A DNA stretch of 64,000 bases from Gilliamella sp. wkB178 (GTDB lineage Bacteria; Pseudomonadota; Gammaproteobacteria; Enterobacterales; Orbaceae). The notes under the pieces are model-generated. The model saw only the letters and a list, made by a program, of their open reading frames with translations. It had not been told where the DNA came from and searched no databases. Location of the stretch: NCBI RefSeq assembly GCF_001690705.1, contig NZ_LZGK01000005.1:1-64000 (forward strand), read 5' to 3'. Shown here in pieces: positions 1-10,605 of the stretch. A program made the translations under genes and the position numbers. Numbering within the stretch: the first letter of the stretch is position 1; each line of letters opens with the position of its first letter.

Positions 1-406
<406 letters not shown>

Positions 407-549
407 CAAAGTTTGATGCTCAATAACTGTCTCTGACATATTCAAATGAATCTTCAGTGTCACTTATCAAGACTTGATTTTTTTAAGTCCGTAGACTTTA
501 ATTTTTTCGTCTCGTAAGTGCCCACACAGATTGTCTGTTTCTTAATTTT

Positions 550-558
550 TAAAGAGCT
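550..558 (-). promoter_or_regulatory. boxA antitermination element in the rrn leader
   Basis: On the minus strand the leader reads AGCTCTTTA, followed by an AT-rich stretch and a segment similar to the E. coli leader (CAGACAATCTGTGTGGGCAC). BoxA is the NusB/NusE binding site that makes rRNA transcription resistant to Rho. It sits about 145 nt upstream of the mature 16S 5' end, as in enteric rrn operons. Confidence 0.75.
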
Positions 559-627
559 GACAGCTTCTTTTACTTTAACTTCCTTCAACCTCTCGGCTGA
601 TTCAGTTTGCTGTCTCAAGGGCTGCGT

Positions 628-656
628 ATACTACGCCACACCTTCTTATTCGTCAA
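628..656 (-). promoter_or_regulatory. rrn P2 promoter
   Basis: On the minus strand, a -35 TTGACG (651-656) and a -10 TAGTAT (628-633) are separated by 17 bp. The hexamers and the position between P1 and boxA match the P2 promoter of enterobacterial rRNA operons. The promoter drives the 16S gene that leaves the left edge. Confidence 0.7.
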
Positions 657-736
657 GATCTTTTTTCTAAAATTTCGATCTTCTTCACTAACTCACCACT
701 GTCTGATTACTCATGACTGCGTGTCAGTGGATGCGC

Positions 737-764
737 ATTATAGGGGCTTATAAATTTACTGCAA
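737..764 (-). promoter_or_regulatory. rrn P1 promoter with GC-rich discriminator
   Basis: On the minus strand, a -35 TTGCAG (759-764) and a consensus -10 TATAAT (737-742) are 16 bp apart. They are followed by GCGCATCCACTGACACG, which closely resembles the discriminator and start region of E. coli rrn P1. The 16-bp spacer and GC-rich discriminator are typical of ppGpp/DksA-controlled stable RNA promoters. dksA itself is encoded in this window. AT-rich sequence upstream could serve as an UP element. Confidence 0.85.
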
Positions 765-978
765 GGGTTTATTGCGTTTTTATTGCTGTTTGCGTTTTTT
801 TTCAGCTATTGAGAATATTGTTCGTATTAATATTTCAATGAAAAATCCATAGATATTTATTTTAATACAATATGTTACTATTTTTAATATTTAATTCACT
901 TTTTAATCTTGAATAGCAATTGATATCCTCGTATTATCAATTATAAATTTATTAAAAAAGCAAAATATGGAGAAAACA
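765..978. other. AT-rich spacer between the rrn promoter and the first CDS
   Basis: About 210 bp of very AT-rich sequence. It would hold the UP-element region of the rrn P1 promoter on one side and the promoter of the secreted-protein gene on the other. No further gene or clear hairpin is visible. Confidence 0.5.
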
Positions 979-1398
979 ATGAAAAGTTATATAATCTTAC
1001 TAAGCATATTTTGCACATTTTCTATTTATGCTGACGAAATGACATTCCGTTGCCCAGAGGTTGTATATATTGATTCTGTAGTATTAGAAAATAACCAAAC
1101 TTTACCTTTTAATGTAGAGGTCAATGAATTCATGAAACCCAAAATTCATCTTATTGGTGTTAGTCTATATAATAATAATCAATCTATAAAAGCTGATGTA
1201 AATGACGGTAGCAATTATTTATGGAAAGAACTAAATAGTTACCATCAAGGTTTGAATGAGTGGATTTATTTTGTATGTAGGTATGAAAATAACGTTCAAT
1301 TGAGCAAAAAAGCTATTTATGTTTCTGAATGTAATGCACATATAATGCCATCTAGTGATAAAAAATATTTAAAAACTGCAGAATTTAAATGTGAATAA
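979..1398 (+). CDS. Small secreted protein of unknown function (STY0301-like)
   Basis: A 139-residue protein with an N-terminal signal peptide: a Lys after Met, a hydrophobic stretch of about 14 residues, and probable cleavage after YA at about residue 19. The mature part has four cysteines (FRCP, FVCRY, SECN and the penultimate Cys), consistent with periplasmic disulfides. The pattern of an early CP, a central W.yFVCRY and a late Cys resembles the small STY0301-family exported proteins, but this is a weak resemblance. I chose the ATG at 979 because the GGAG at 969-972 is a correctly spaced ribosome site for it, while the upstream in-frame ATG at 967 overlaps that site. The gene stands alone next to the rrn promoter, convergent with the acyltransferase gene. 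Function is not known. Confidence 0.75.
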   Translation: MKSYIILLSIFCTFSIYADEMTFRCPEVVYIDSVVLENNQTLPFNVEVNEFMKPKIHLIGVSLYNNNQSIKADVNDGSNYLWKELNSYHQGLNEWIYFVCRYENNVQLSKKAIYVSECNAHIMPSSDKKYLKTAEFKCE

Positions 1399-1404
1399 TT
1401 TATA

Positions 1405-2484
1405 TTAACGATAACCACCAATAAGATATTTAGCATTACCTTTAAAAATAAATTTTATTAAATTTGCAATAATAATGCTCATTAATAACGTTAATACAAG
1501 AAAACTAATCGCTCCTATTGAAGCCAATAATCCATTATCTGTTTCTATTATATACCCTATATGGAAATTAAAGAGTTGTTGCTCTAATGTCAGGACAATT
1601 ATTTCATGAATAAAATAAATAGGAAAACTAATATTAGCCATATATGAAAAAAAATTATATATTTTTCCATCATTTTCTTTATTATTTAAACCATCTAAAA
1701 AATAAAGCGCTAATATAAACAAAATAATTTTCTGTAAAGTATCTAGATAAAGATTTTCAATACCTAAATGGCTTACATAGCGATAAGTAAAAGGTACAAA
1801 AAAACATAAACCAAAGAAAAGAATAAACAGAATTAGATTATCTTTTACCGCTTTCATAATCAATTCATAATTTTGTCTTATCATCATTCCAATCAAATAT
1901 ACAGGTCCATAATGCAATAAGTTTAAAAAGGGCTGTGTATAATCAGGTTTGGTAAATATTACTATCCAAAACATAGCCATTAAACCGGCGATAATTAAAT
2001 TCTTTTTAGACCAATAATAAAGTAATGGTCCAATTAAATAGACAATAATAATCATCGGCATAAACCACAATGGTAACAATTGAGTGCCCGTCAACATCAT
2101 TTTAGTTATAGTACTAATAATACTAGGCTCTGTTGGTGAATACCAAGGTAAATCCGATAAATATTGATAATGAAAAAAAAGAAAACAAAAAATAGATACT
2201 GAAATATAAGGGCATACCACTGTCTTAAATTTAGAAAGGTAATATGTTTTAGTATTAAATTTATAAGTTAGATGTTGAAATAGAAAACCCGCAATTAACA
2301 CAAAAAAAGTGGTGAAATTAAAGGCAAACAAATTCAAAAAAGAGAACAAATAACTATTCACAATTAAATTAGTATTTTTAAATACGCCCAAGCAGTGACT
2401 AAAAACAATCATAATAATCGCTACACCACGTAATACATGAATTGATTGAATTTTCTGAGTTTTTTGATTTGCCATTTTTGACAT
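1405..2484 (-). CDS. Acyltransferase 3 family membrane protein (OafA/YrhL type)
   Basis: A 359-residue polytopic membrane protein with about ten hydrophobic segments. The N-terminal stretch HVLRGVAIIMIVFSHC (about residues 17-32) carries the Arg and His that define the acyltransferase-3 family. Members transfer acetyl or other acyl groups to O-antigen, capsule, exopolysaccharide or other extracytoplasmic glycans. No SGNH partner domain is fused and there are no glycosyltransferase neighbours, so the substrate cannot be inferred. The gene ends 6 bp from the convergent secreted-protein gene. No strong Shine-Dalgarno sequence is visible, and a second ATG three codons in is an alternative start. 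Surface modification by a host-associated bacterium is plausible but not shown. Confidence 0.85.
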   Translation of the reverse strand: MSKMANQKTQKIQSIHVLRGVAIIMIVFSHCLGVFKNTNLIVNSYLFSFLNLFAFNFTTFFVLIAGFLFQHLTYKFNTKTYYLSKFKTVVCPYISVSIFCFLFFHYQYLSDLPWYSPTEPSIISTITKMMLTGTQLLPLWFMPMIIIVYLIGPLLYYWSKKNLIIAGLMAMFWIVIFTKPDYTQPFLNLLHYGPVYLIGMMIRQNYELIMKAVKDNLILFILFFGLCFFVPFTYRYVSHLGIENLYLDTLQKIILFILALYFLDGLNNKENDGKIYNFFSYMANISFPIYFIHEIIVLTLEQQLFNFHIGYIIETDNGLLASIGAISFLVLTLLMSIIIANLIKFIFKGNAKYLIGGYR

Positions 2485-2608
2485 TTAAAAACAATAACTA
2501 TAAATTGGCATACATTATCATATATTCAGTCGCTTATGACTAACATTTACAAAATAATATATGAATATAAATTTTAAAATTTATGCATATAAAGAAACAA
2601 TAAATAAC

Positions 2609-2857
2609 TTATTTAACTAATTTTTTAACTGCAAATGAACATAATGGAATAATTTCCCTATTTTCTTGTTGTAATGTCTTAACAACTAGGTTTAACAATT
2701 TATCTGCGATTCCTTGTCCCCGATAATTAGGATCAATATAAGTATGATCAATTGTTGCTTTATTTTCGCCTATGCGAGTAAATGTCATTTCTGCTATTTC
2801 TTGATTATCTTTACTAACATAAAATCGGTTACTAGCTTCTAAATAAAGTAATGACAT
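2609..2857 (-). CDS. Small GNAT-type N-acetyltransferase (YjdJ-like), short C-terminus
   Basis: An 82-residue protein matching the minimal GNAT fold of the YjdJ group. It has an N-terminal strand ending FYVSKDNQEIAEM, a central DHTYIDPNYRGQGIADKLL with the acetyl-CoA pyrophosphate-binding R.GQG (about residues 46-50), and the IIPLCSFA motif near the C-terminus. Relatives are about 90 residues and continue after the Cys with a conserved hPEY-like tail. Here the frame stops after KKLVK, so the last dozen residues seem to be missing. It may still fold. The substrate is unknown. An AGGAAA lies 12 nt upstream of the ATG. Confidence 0.8.
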   Translation of the reverse strand: MSLLYLEASNRFYVSKDNQEIAEMTFTRIGENKATIDHTYIDPNYRGQGIADKLLNLVVKTLQQENREIIPLCSFAVKKLVK

Positions 2858-2981
2858 AATTTTGCATTTCCTAAAATTAATTTATTATGAAATTTATTTT
2901 CACCTTATTAGTATAAAAATAGTTATATAAAAAGGTAGCGCCTTATTTAGTTCAAAAATAGCTAAAAATAAAACTAATGAT

Positions 2982-3030
2982 AAAAAAATAAGGTGAATAT
3001 TTAAGAACGCAAGTTAATTATTCACCTATT
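2982..3030 (-). terminator. Probable pfkA terminator
   Basis: Read on the minus strand, arms of about 12 nt (AATAGGTGAATA and TATTCACCTTATT) enclose a loop of roughly 19 nt. A run of seven T follows. It lies just downstream of the pfkA stop codon. The loop is long, so efficiency is uncertain. Confidence 0.6.
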
Positions 3031-3068
3031 GTTTTTCATTTCAAGTTACTACTATTCTAAAAAATAAG

Positions 3069-4031
3069 TTAAAATAAACGTTTAGCAGTATTGTATAGAT
3101 CTACATCAAAAGGACGTTTCATGTTATTAATTGCTTCCAAAATATCATGATGAACTAATTTACCATTTTGAACACCAACACTTCTACCGGCATGGCCTTC
3201 TAATAATAATTCAACAGCATAAGCTCCCATTCTTGAGCCTAAAATACGGTCATAAGGAACAGGAGAACCACCTCGTTGCACATGCCCTAAAACTGTTGCG
3301 CGAGTTTCATGATGAACTGCCGCCTCAATATCTTCTGCGAGTTGATTCACATCACACATATGTTCAGTTACAGTAACAATTGCATGCTTTTTGCCTCTAG
3401 CAAAACCTTGTTTAATTTCTTCAATTAAATCTTCTTTAGTATATGCAACTTCCGGTATAATCATAAACTCACAACCACCAGCTACCGAAGCATTTAGAGT
3501 TAAATCACCGCAATCACGTCCCATAATCTCAATAACCGAGATACGATGATGAGAAGAACAGGTATCACGTAATTTATCTATGGCTTCAACCGCCGTACTA
3601 AGAGCAGTAAAATAACCAATCGTATAATCAGTACCGCGAATATCATTATCAATGGTACCAGGTAGACCTATACAAGGAAAACCTTCTTCAGTTAACCGCA
3701 TTGCTCCCATATAAGAACCATCTCCACCAATAACAACTAATGCATCAATTTGATGTTTTTTTAAGTTTTCAATCCCTCTTTCACGAACAGATTTATCTTT
3801 AAATTCCGGGAATCTTGCTGAACCTAAAAACGTCCCGCCTCGAGTTATAATATCTGACACACTATAACGATCTAATTTAGAAATTCGGTTTTCACACAAT
3901 CCCAAATAACCATCATAAATACCGAAGACATCTATTTTTTCCGTTAATGCAGTTCGCACAACACCACGAATAGCTGCATTCATACCTGGTGCATCACCAC
4001 CACTAGTCAAAATTCCTATTTTTTTTATCAT
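3069..4031 (-). CDS. pfkA: ATP-dependent 6-phosphofructokinase
   Basis: Phosphorylates fructose 6-phosphate to fructose 1,6-bisphosphate, the committed step of glycolysis. The 320-residue length equals the E. coli enzyme. Visible motifs are the N-terminal ATP-binding [11 protein letters not shown] (about residues 8-18), GGDGSYMGA (about 102-110) and the catalytic PGTIDNDI (about 124-131, the Asp being the general base). The start is the ATG at 4031, giving [12 protein letters not shown] as in E. coli. An upstream in-frame TTG overlaps the GGAG ribosome site and is rejected. The gene follows fieF in the same direction with a 75-bp gap, the same order as in E. coli. Family knowledge implies cytosolic tetramers with allosteric control by ADP and PEP. 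Confidence 0.97.
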   Translation of the reverse strand: MIKKIGILTSGGDAPGMNAAIRGVVRTALTEKIDVFGIYDGYLGLCENRISKLDRYSVSDIITRGGTFLGSARFPEFKDKSVRERGIENLKKHQIDALVVIGGDGSYMGAMRLTEEGFPCIGLPGTIDNDIRGTDYTIGYFTALSTAVEAIDKLRDTCSSHHRISVIEIMGRDCGDLTLNASVAGGCEFMIIPEVAYTKEDLIEEIKQGFARGKKHAIVTVTEHMCDVNQLAEDIEAAVHHETRATVLGHVQRGGSPVPYDRILGSRMGAYAVELLLEGHAGRSVGVQNGKLVHHDILEAINNMKRPFDVDLYNTAKRLF

Positions 4032-4106
4032 ATAAAATAACTCCAAATAATTAGCTCTTGGATTATTATAGATTCTTAAAAGATAACTAACAATAGACGA
4101 TAAAAG

Positions 4107-5021
4107 CTATTTTTGTTGATTTTTAGCATACATTAATTCACTAGGTACAACTGAAAGCGGATCTTGATGAATGATAACTACGGCAGGCGAAAATTCTTTA
4201 GAAATCAGTTTTTCAATAGAATCAGCAATAGCATGTGCTTTAATTAAAGGCATATTATCATCAAGTTCAATATGTAATTGAATAAATTTTACTGGCCCCG
4301 CCTGTCTGGTTTTTAAATCATGAAAACCATGTACCTCAGGGAATAAAGCTACAATATTGGCCATTTTCATGTTATCACCATCAGGTAAAGCCCTATCAAG
4401 CAAATCTTGAATGGCATTATAAGCAATTTTATAAGCATTATAAAAAATAAATAAAGCAATAAAAAAAGCAAATGCAGCATCAGCAAAGATAATACCATAC
4501 CAACTTAAACATAATGCGAATATAACGGCTATATTCATAAACATATCGGAAGAATAGTGAAGCATGTCAGCCTGAATAGCTTTACTATGAGTGATTGTTA
4601 TGACATATTTTTGATATATAACTAAAATACAGGTAATAACAGCAGAAATAACTGATACGATAATACCTAATAAAGGTAATTGAATATCTGTAGGATGAAT
4701 TATAGACTTGATACTCGATAACAATAAAATAGTAGCAGAACCAATTATAAAAGTACTTTGCGCTAATGCAGCTAGTGATTCTGCTTTTCCATGACCAAAA
4801 GTATGATCATCGTCTGCTGGTTTAAGAGCATAGCGGACTAAAAAGAAATTAAGCCCTGAAGCTAATAAATCAATACTAGAATCGAGAAGAGAAGCAAACA
4901 AACTCATTGAACCTGTCAACCAACAGGTAATAAGCTTAATAATAATTAAAAAAATAGAGACTAAAACAGCACCTAATGTCGCTCTTTTAACCGACTTTTC
5001 GTACAAATAGGAATTTGACAT
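4107..5021 (-). CDS. fieF: Cation-efflux pump FieF (CDF family)
   Basis: A 304-residue cation diffusion facilitator that exports Zn2+/Fe2+ from the cytoplasm in exchange for protons. About six transmembrane segments occupy the first 210 residues. The transport-site aspartates are seen in LLDSSID (D47, D51) in TM2 and in HYSSDM (about residues 155-160) in TM5. A cytoplasmic domain with histidines (HGFHDLKTRQAG, QLHIELD) follows and forms the dimeric metal-binding part. Adjacency to pfkA is as in E. coli. The start lies only 7 bp after the yajL stop, which suggests a yajL-fieF(-pfkA) transcript. Confidence 0.93.
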   Translation of the reverse strand: MSNSYLYEKSVKRATLGAVLVSIFLIIIKLITCWLTGSMSLFASLLDSSIDLLASGLNFFLVRYALKPADDDHTFGHGKAESLAALAQSTFIIGSATILLLSSIKSIIHPTDIQLPLLGIIVSVISAVITCILVIYQKYVITITHSKAIQADMLHYSSDMFMNIAVIFALCLSWYGIIFADAAFAFFIALFIFYNAYKIAYNAIQDLLDRALPDGDNMKMANIVALFPEVHGFHDLKTRQAGPVKFIQLHIELDDNMPLIKAHAIADSIEKLISKEFSPAVVIIHQDPLSVVPSELMYAKNQQK

Positions 5022-5028
5022 TTGGTAC

Positions 5029-5604
5029 CTATTGATAACAGTCTATACCTGTTGGCAGAATTAATTGTTGAGCTACTTCAGATGCCGTTACTCGACCTAA
5101 TAAAACTTCTATAATTTTTAAAGCAAAATCAATTGAAGTTGCCGGACCTTGGCTAGTAATAATCTTATTTTTTTCATCAAAATAAACTCGATCATCTTTC
5201 CACAATTTAATTGCATCTTTGGTTGAAGGATAGCCTGTCATATAAGCTTGAGGAAATAAATTGTTATATTGCAAAACCATTGCCGGTGAAGCACAAATTG
5301 CAGCAACAATATTACCTTTTTCGTGAGTCTGTTTCAATTTATCAATTAATGCAGAACAATCTCGAAAATTTTCCGCCCCTGTTACTCCACCAGGTAAAAT
5401 TACTACATCATAGTCAATGTTTTTAACTTGTGACAAAGTTTTTTGAGCTAAAATAGTCACACCGCGTGAACATTCAATCTCACGGCTATCTGAAATACTA
5501 GCATTCGTAACTTTAACTCCGGCACGCGTTAATAAATCCATTGTTGTAACCGCTTCAGTTTCTTCACAACCATTTGCTAAAAATACCAATGCATGTTTTG
5601 TCAT
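5029..5604 (-). CDS. yajL: DJ-1/PfpI-family chaperone-deglycase YajL
   Basis: A 191-residue DJ-1 superfamily protein. The nucleophile-elbow cysteine is in AAICASPA (C104), and the interacting acidic residue is in GCEETEAV (about residues 12-19). LPGGVTGAENFRD and SQGPATSIDFAL complete the family signature and match E. coli YajL (196 aa) along the whole length. The family acts as an oxidative-stress chaperone; protein deglycase activity has been reported but is debated. The gene lies between murA and fieF, all on the minus strand, which differs from the E. coli location near thiI. The ATG is preceded by AGGAGCG. Confidence 0.92.
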   Translation of the reverse strand: MTKHALVFLANGCEETEAVTTMDLLTRAGVKVTNASISDSREIECSRGVTILAQKTLSQVKNIDYDVVILPGGVTGAENFRDCSALIDKLKQTHEKGNIVAAICASPAMVLQYNNLFPQAYMTGYPSTKDAIKLWKDDRVYFDEKNKIITSQGPATSIDFALKIIEVLLGRVTASEVAQQLILPTGIDCYQ

Positions 5605-5660
5605 TATTACGCTCCTTTATAGGCCAAAATTTTACACAAGTTTTTGGTATTGAAATGAAA

Positions 5661-7119
<1,459 letters not shown>

Positions 7120-7148
7120 TTGACTTGCACAGGTTAGCGCCTTATAGT
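7120..7148 (+). promoter_or_regulatory. Sigma70 promoter for yjiX-yjiA
   Basis: A -35 TTGACT (7120-7125) and a -10 TATAGT (7143-7148) are separated by exactly 17 bp. Transcription would start about 100 bp upstream of the yjiX ATG, leaving an untranslated leader of roughly 100 nt. Five of six bases in each hexamer match the sigma70 consensus. Confidence 0.65.
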
Positions 7149-7254
7149 AATTCAGATGATGAGTTATTAACCACTGATTGGGAAATTATATAAATTCTAA
7201 GAACAGATAACATATGAATTTAATTTGGATTATTTAACTTAAAAAGAGAAAAAT

Positions 7255-7452
7255 ATGTTTGATTCAATCGCTAAAGCAGGAAAATACCTTGGTCAAGCAG
7301 CTAAACTTATGGTTGGCATCCCTGACTATGACACTTATGTTCAACATATTAAACTCACTCACCCAGAACAAACACCTATGACGTATGAAGAATTTTTTAA
7401 AGAACGTCAAGATTCTCGTTATGGTGGTAAAGGTGGGTTTAAGTGTTGTTAA
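7255..7452 (+). CDS. yjiX: YbdD/YjiX family small protein
   Basis: A 65-residue protein of the DUF466 family. It shows the family hallmarks [18 protein letters not shown] (about residues 8-25), [19 protein letters not shown] and a C-terminal CC. In E. coli the two members (YbdD, YjiX) are encoded immediately after the peptide/pyruvate transporters CstA and BtsT. Here no such transporter gene precedes it, and only the downstream partner yjiA is retained, with a 14-bp gap. The molecular role is uncertain; family knowledge suggests a link to pyruvate uptake by CstA/BtsT. Ribosome site AGAGAAA upstream of the ATG. Confidence 0.9.
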   Translation: MFDSIAKAGKYLGQAAKLMVGIPDYDTYVQHIKLTHPEQTPMTYEEFFKERQDSRYGGKGGFKCC

Positions 7453-7466
7453 AAATGGGAGTATAA

Positions 7467-8507
7467 ATGATAGAACAGGTATCATTATCGTTATTACCCG
7501 TCACTCTACTAACTGGCTTCCTAGGTTCCGGAAAAACTACATTAATTAATTATTTACTTGAAAATAATCGTAATGAAAAAATCATTATTATTGAAAATGA
7601 ATTTGGACCAGTTAACGTCGATAGTAATTTATTAAATGTCAGCAGTGATATTCAAATTGTTGAAATGACCAATGGTTGCATTTGTTGTACTGTACAAGGT
7701 GAACTTACTGACGCATTGCATAAATTACATTCACAAAGAATAAGCGGCGAATTACAATTCGATCGGTTGATAATTGAAACAACAGGGCTTGCCGATCCTG
7801 CGCCTATTATTCAGACATTTTTTATTGATGATTTAATTCGTGAAACAATTCAACTTGATGCAATTATTACCTTAGTTGATGCTCAACATATTTTACATCA
7901 TTTAGATGAACATCGCGTAGCTGCCTCACAAATTGGTTTTGCTGATCGCATTATTTTAACCAAAAGCGATTGTGTCGATAAACAACAAAAAACGGAAGTA
8001 CTTAATCGCATCCATAAAATTAATAATAAAGCAGTTATTTTTGAAGCTATTAATGGTCAAATTCCTAAATCACAATGGTTAGATATTCATGCCTTTGCTT
8101 TAAGCGACGAACTCGCGATCAATAAAGGATTTTTTGTAATCAATCCTTCTCAAAAACTGGAAACCAACTTCAAGCCTTTTCCATTACAGAAACGTGCTAA
8201 ATCATGGAATGATAATATCTGTTCTTATTTATTTGAAGCTGGTGAACTAGATATCAAAAAAATAGGTGTCTTTATGGATGCCTTAGTGGAACAATATGGA
8301 AATGATATGTTACGGTATAAAGGTGTACTTGCGATCAAAAACAATCCGCAACGTTTAATAGTTCAAGGTGTACATAAAGTTGTTGGCTTTGATTATGGTT
8401 CGCCATGGCAAAAACCTTCCGAAAAAATCTCTCGACTAGTTGTTATTAGTCGTACATTACCATTTGATGAGTTAAATCAGTTATTTTTGGAAACTATTGC
8501 AGAGTAA
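7467..8507 (+). CDS. yjiA: CobW/COG0523 family metal-binding GTPase YjiA
   Basis: A 346-residue G3E-class GTPase. Walker A is TGFLGSGKTT (about residues 16-25). The COG0523 metal-binding motif is GCICCT (C71, C73, C74), and the Asp/Glu switch motif is IENEFGPV. TKSD (about residues 165-168) is the guanine-specificity motif. A CobW C-terminal domain occupies the last ~90 residues. Relatives act as metallochaperones, binding Zn, Co or Ni and transferring it to client proteins. It follows yjiX as in E. coli and is probably co-transcribed from the promoter at 7120. The ATG has GGGAG upstream. Confidence 0.93.
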   Translation: MIEQVSLSLLPVTLLTGFLGSGKTTLINYLLENNRNEKIIIIENEFGPVNVDSNLLNVSSDIQIVEMTNGCICCTVQGELTDALHKLHSQRISGELQFDRLIIETTGLADPAPIIQTFFIDDLIRETIQLDAIITLVDAQHILHHLDEHRVAASQIGFADRIILTKSDCVDKQQKTEVLNRIHKINNKAVIFEAINGQIPKSQWLDIHAFALSDELAINKGFFVINPSQKLETNFKPFPLQKRAKSWNDNICSYLFEAGELDIKKIGVFMDALVEQYGNDMLRYKGVLAIKNNPQRLIVQGVHKVVGFDYGSPWQKPSEKISRLVVISRTLPFDELNQLFLETIAE

Positions 8508-8703
8508 AGTGTTATGATTATTTTACTCATAAAAAAATAGATTTAATTGTACAAAGATGTATTTTTATATTTAGACATATGACAGTGATGAAAGACATTT
8601 ATAAAGTCAAATAACTTGCATATTACTATCTAATAGCCACATATGTTTTAATTTGATAACATAAACAATCCTTGAAAGTTATCATCTTAATGACAAATAA
8701 TAT

Positions 8704-9762
8704 ATGGATTACGATATTGCAATTATTGGTCTTGGTCCGGCAGGCAGTACTTTAGCACGCCTACTTAACCCATCTTTTAAAGTTATTGCTTTAGATAAAA
8801 AACAACAATCAGGTAATGAAGGCTTTCGTAAACCTTGTGGTGGATTATTAGCAAATGATGCACAAAGAGCTTTTATACGCCAACAGATAAATTTACCGAC
8901 TGATATTTTAACTAATCCACAAATTTTTAGTGTTAAAACCCTTGATCTGCAAACAAATATAGTCCGTAATTATCAGCGTAGTTATGTAAACTTTGATCGA
9001 CACAAATTTGATCTTTGGTTAAAATCACTAATACCTTCAAATGTAACAGTCTACCATAATACCTTATGCAAAGAAGTTAGGCGTATTATTGATGGTTATC
9101 AAATTACCTATGTTAGTAATGATAACGTTGAACACAAGGTTACAGCTAAATATGTGGTAGGTGCCGATGGAGCCAATTCTATTGTAAGGAGAATGCGTTA
9201 TCCTAATCATAGTATTAGGCAATATGTTGCTATTCAACAATGGTTTAGCGAAAAACATCCTATTCCTTTTTATTCTTGTATTTTTGATAATAAATTAACC
9301 AATTGCTATGCTTGGAGTATATCCAAAGATGGTTATTTTATTTTTGGTGGCGCTTTTCCAAAAAAAAATGCTAATCAACATTTCGAATTATTTAAACAAA
9401 AGCTAACTAAACAAGGTTTTATTTTTGGTACTCCTCTAAAAACTGAAAAATGCCTAGTGGTTTATCCAAACCGCTTACGTGATTTTTATACTGGTAATGA
9501 AAATATATTCTTAATTGGTGAAGCTGCTGGATTTATTAGTGCTAGTTCTTTAGAAGGAATTAGTTATGCACTTGATAGTGCAGAAATATTAGCTACTATT
9601 TTAAATAGTGGTCATCCAAAACCGAATAAAAATTATTATCAAAGAACTATTCCATTACGTTTAAAACTCTATAGCAAAATTGTTAAAGCCAAAATTATAA
9701 CTACACCATTATGGCGCCAATTGATTATGAGAAGTAAATTTCAGCACATAAAAACTAATTAA
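8704..9762 (+). CDS. cbrA: FAD-dependent oxidoreductase CbrA
   Basis: A 352-residue flavoprotein with an N-terminal dinucleotide-binding motif [15 protein letters not shown] (about residues 7-21), an internal GADGANS (about 153-159), and the FAD-binding [15 protein letters not shown] (about 272-286). It is close along its whole length to remembered E. coli CbrA, a member of the geranylgeranyl-reductase-like group whose substrate is not established. In E. coli it is linked to colicin M tolerance. No clear Shine-Dalgarno precedes the ATG. The gene runs directly into a decayed carbonic anhydrase sequence. Confidence 0.85.
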   Translation: MDYDIAIIGLGPAGSTLARLLNPSFKVIALDKKQQSGNEGFRKPCGGLLANDAQRAFIRQQINLPTDILTNPQIFSVKTLDLQTNIVRNYQRSYVNFDRHKFDLWLKSLIPSNVTVYHNTLCKEVRRIIDGYQITYVSNDNVEHKVTAKYVVGADGANSIVRRMRYPNHSIRQYVAIQQWFSEKHPIPFYSCIFDNKLTNCYAWSISKDGYFIFGGAFPKKNANQHFELFKQKLTKQGFIFGTPLKTEKCLVVYPNRLRDFYTGNENIFLIGEAAGFISASSLEGISYALDSAEILATILNSGHPKPNKNYYQRTIPLRLKLYSKIVKAKIITTPLWRQLIMRSKFQHIKTN

Positions 9763-9769
9763 GCACTAC

Positions 9770-10105
9770 AGAACTAATATCAATAAAGACTTAGGTTTGA
9801 TCAATAATTGGTTATTGCATATCCGAGATTTATAGTTTCGCTATAGTTGGTTAGTTTGCGAATTTCCTTCTCTCACGCGTATGGACATTTTATGTGAGTT
9901 AAATGTTATTGAACAAGTTTATAACTTAGGTCATTCAACTATTATTCAGTCTGCATGGCAACGGGGTTAAAAAGTTAATCTATATGGATGGGTTTATGGT
10001 ATAAATAACGGGAAAATTACTGATCTACATATTAGCTCATTAAATAGTGAAAATCTTGAAATCAATTACCGTGAAGCAATTTCATATCTATTAAACCAAC
10101 ATTAA
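9770..10105 (+). pseudogene. can: Remnant of beta-carbonic anhydrase can (C-terminal half, two nonsense codons)
   Basis: Translating the frame that contains 9782-9784 gives NKDLGLINNWLLHIRDL, then TAG (9833-9835), then about 44 codons including [18 protein letters not shown], then TAA (9968-9970), then KVNLYGWVYGINNGK and so on to a terminal TAA at 10103-10105. From memory this aligns without gaps to roughly residues 110-215 of E. coli Can (220 aa). The first stop replaces a Trp (TGG to TAG) and the second a Gln (CAA to TAA). The N-terminal half, with the zinc ligands (Cys, Asp, His, Cys), is absent and replaced by the end of cbrA. The gene is therefore dead. The intact frame apart from two point stops suggests fairly recent decay. 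Confidence 0.88.
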
Positions 10106-10127
10106 CTGTTAATACCATAAAATTAGA

Positions 10128-10592
10128 TTATTTAAAACGATAAATAACTTGATTACTACTACCTCTCCAAAGTAATTTAGGATCAGCTAATTCCTGAACA
10201 AACTTGCCATCAATTAGCACGTCAATATACGATACAACTTCTTGTTGTTCTGTAGATAGTTCATCAAGTTTATAGCCAGTCCAAAGCCAAATATCTTTGT
10301 TTGTACATTCTGTTTTAACTCGTTTGACCAGTTCTAGAATGGTTGGCACATTTTGTGGATGTAGCGGATCACCGCCAGAGAGGGTTAATCCCTGACGTTT
10401 TATCTCGGTATCTTGCAGATCTTTAATAATTTGATCTTCTAGAGCTTGTGTAAATGGCGAACCAGAATTTAATCCCCATGTACTTTTATTGTAACAACCA
10501 CGGCATTGGTGTACACAACCGGCAACAAAAAGTACACAGCGAGTCCCTTCGCCATTAACAACATCAACAGGATAATAACGATGATAATTCAT
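10128..10592 (-). CDS. nrdG: Anaerobic ribonucleotide reductase activase NrdG
   Basis: A 154-residue radical-SAM enzyme that generates the glycyl radical on NrdD under anaerobic conditions. The cluster motif is CVHQCRGC (C26, C30, C33), the activase-type CX3CX2C. SGGDP (about residues 76-80) supplies the SAM-binding GGE-like motif. Length equals the E. coli protein. It starts 13 bp after the nrdD stop and is certainly co-transcribed with it. The 3' end faces the carbonic anhydrase remnant. Confidence 0.96.
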   Translation of the reverse strand: MNYHRYYPVDVVNGEGTRCVLFVAGCVHQCRGCYNKSTWGLNSGSPFTQALEDQIIKDLQDTEIKRQGLTLSGGDPLHPQNVPTILELVKRVKTECTNKDIWLWTGYKLDELSTEQQEVVSYIDVLIDGKFVQELADPKLLWRGSSNQVIYRFK

Positions 10593-10605
10593 AACTCATT
10601 TATTA

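Noticed and set aside
2930-2950. Segment GGTAGCGCCTTAT resembling the yjiX promoter region near 7132
   Set aside because: The similarity is short, there is no TTGAC hexamer at the right distance and no plus-strand gene downstream.
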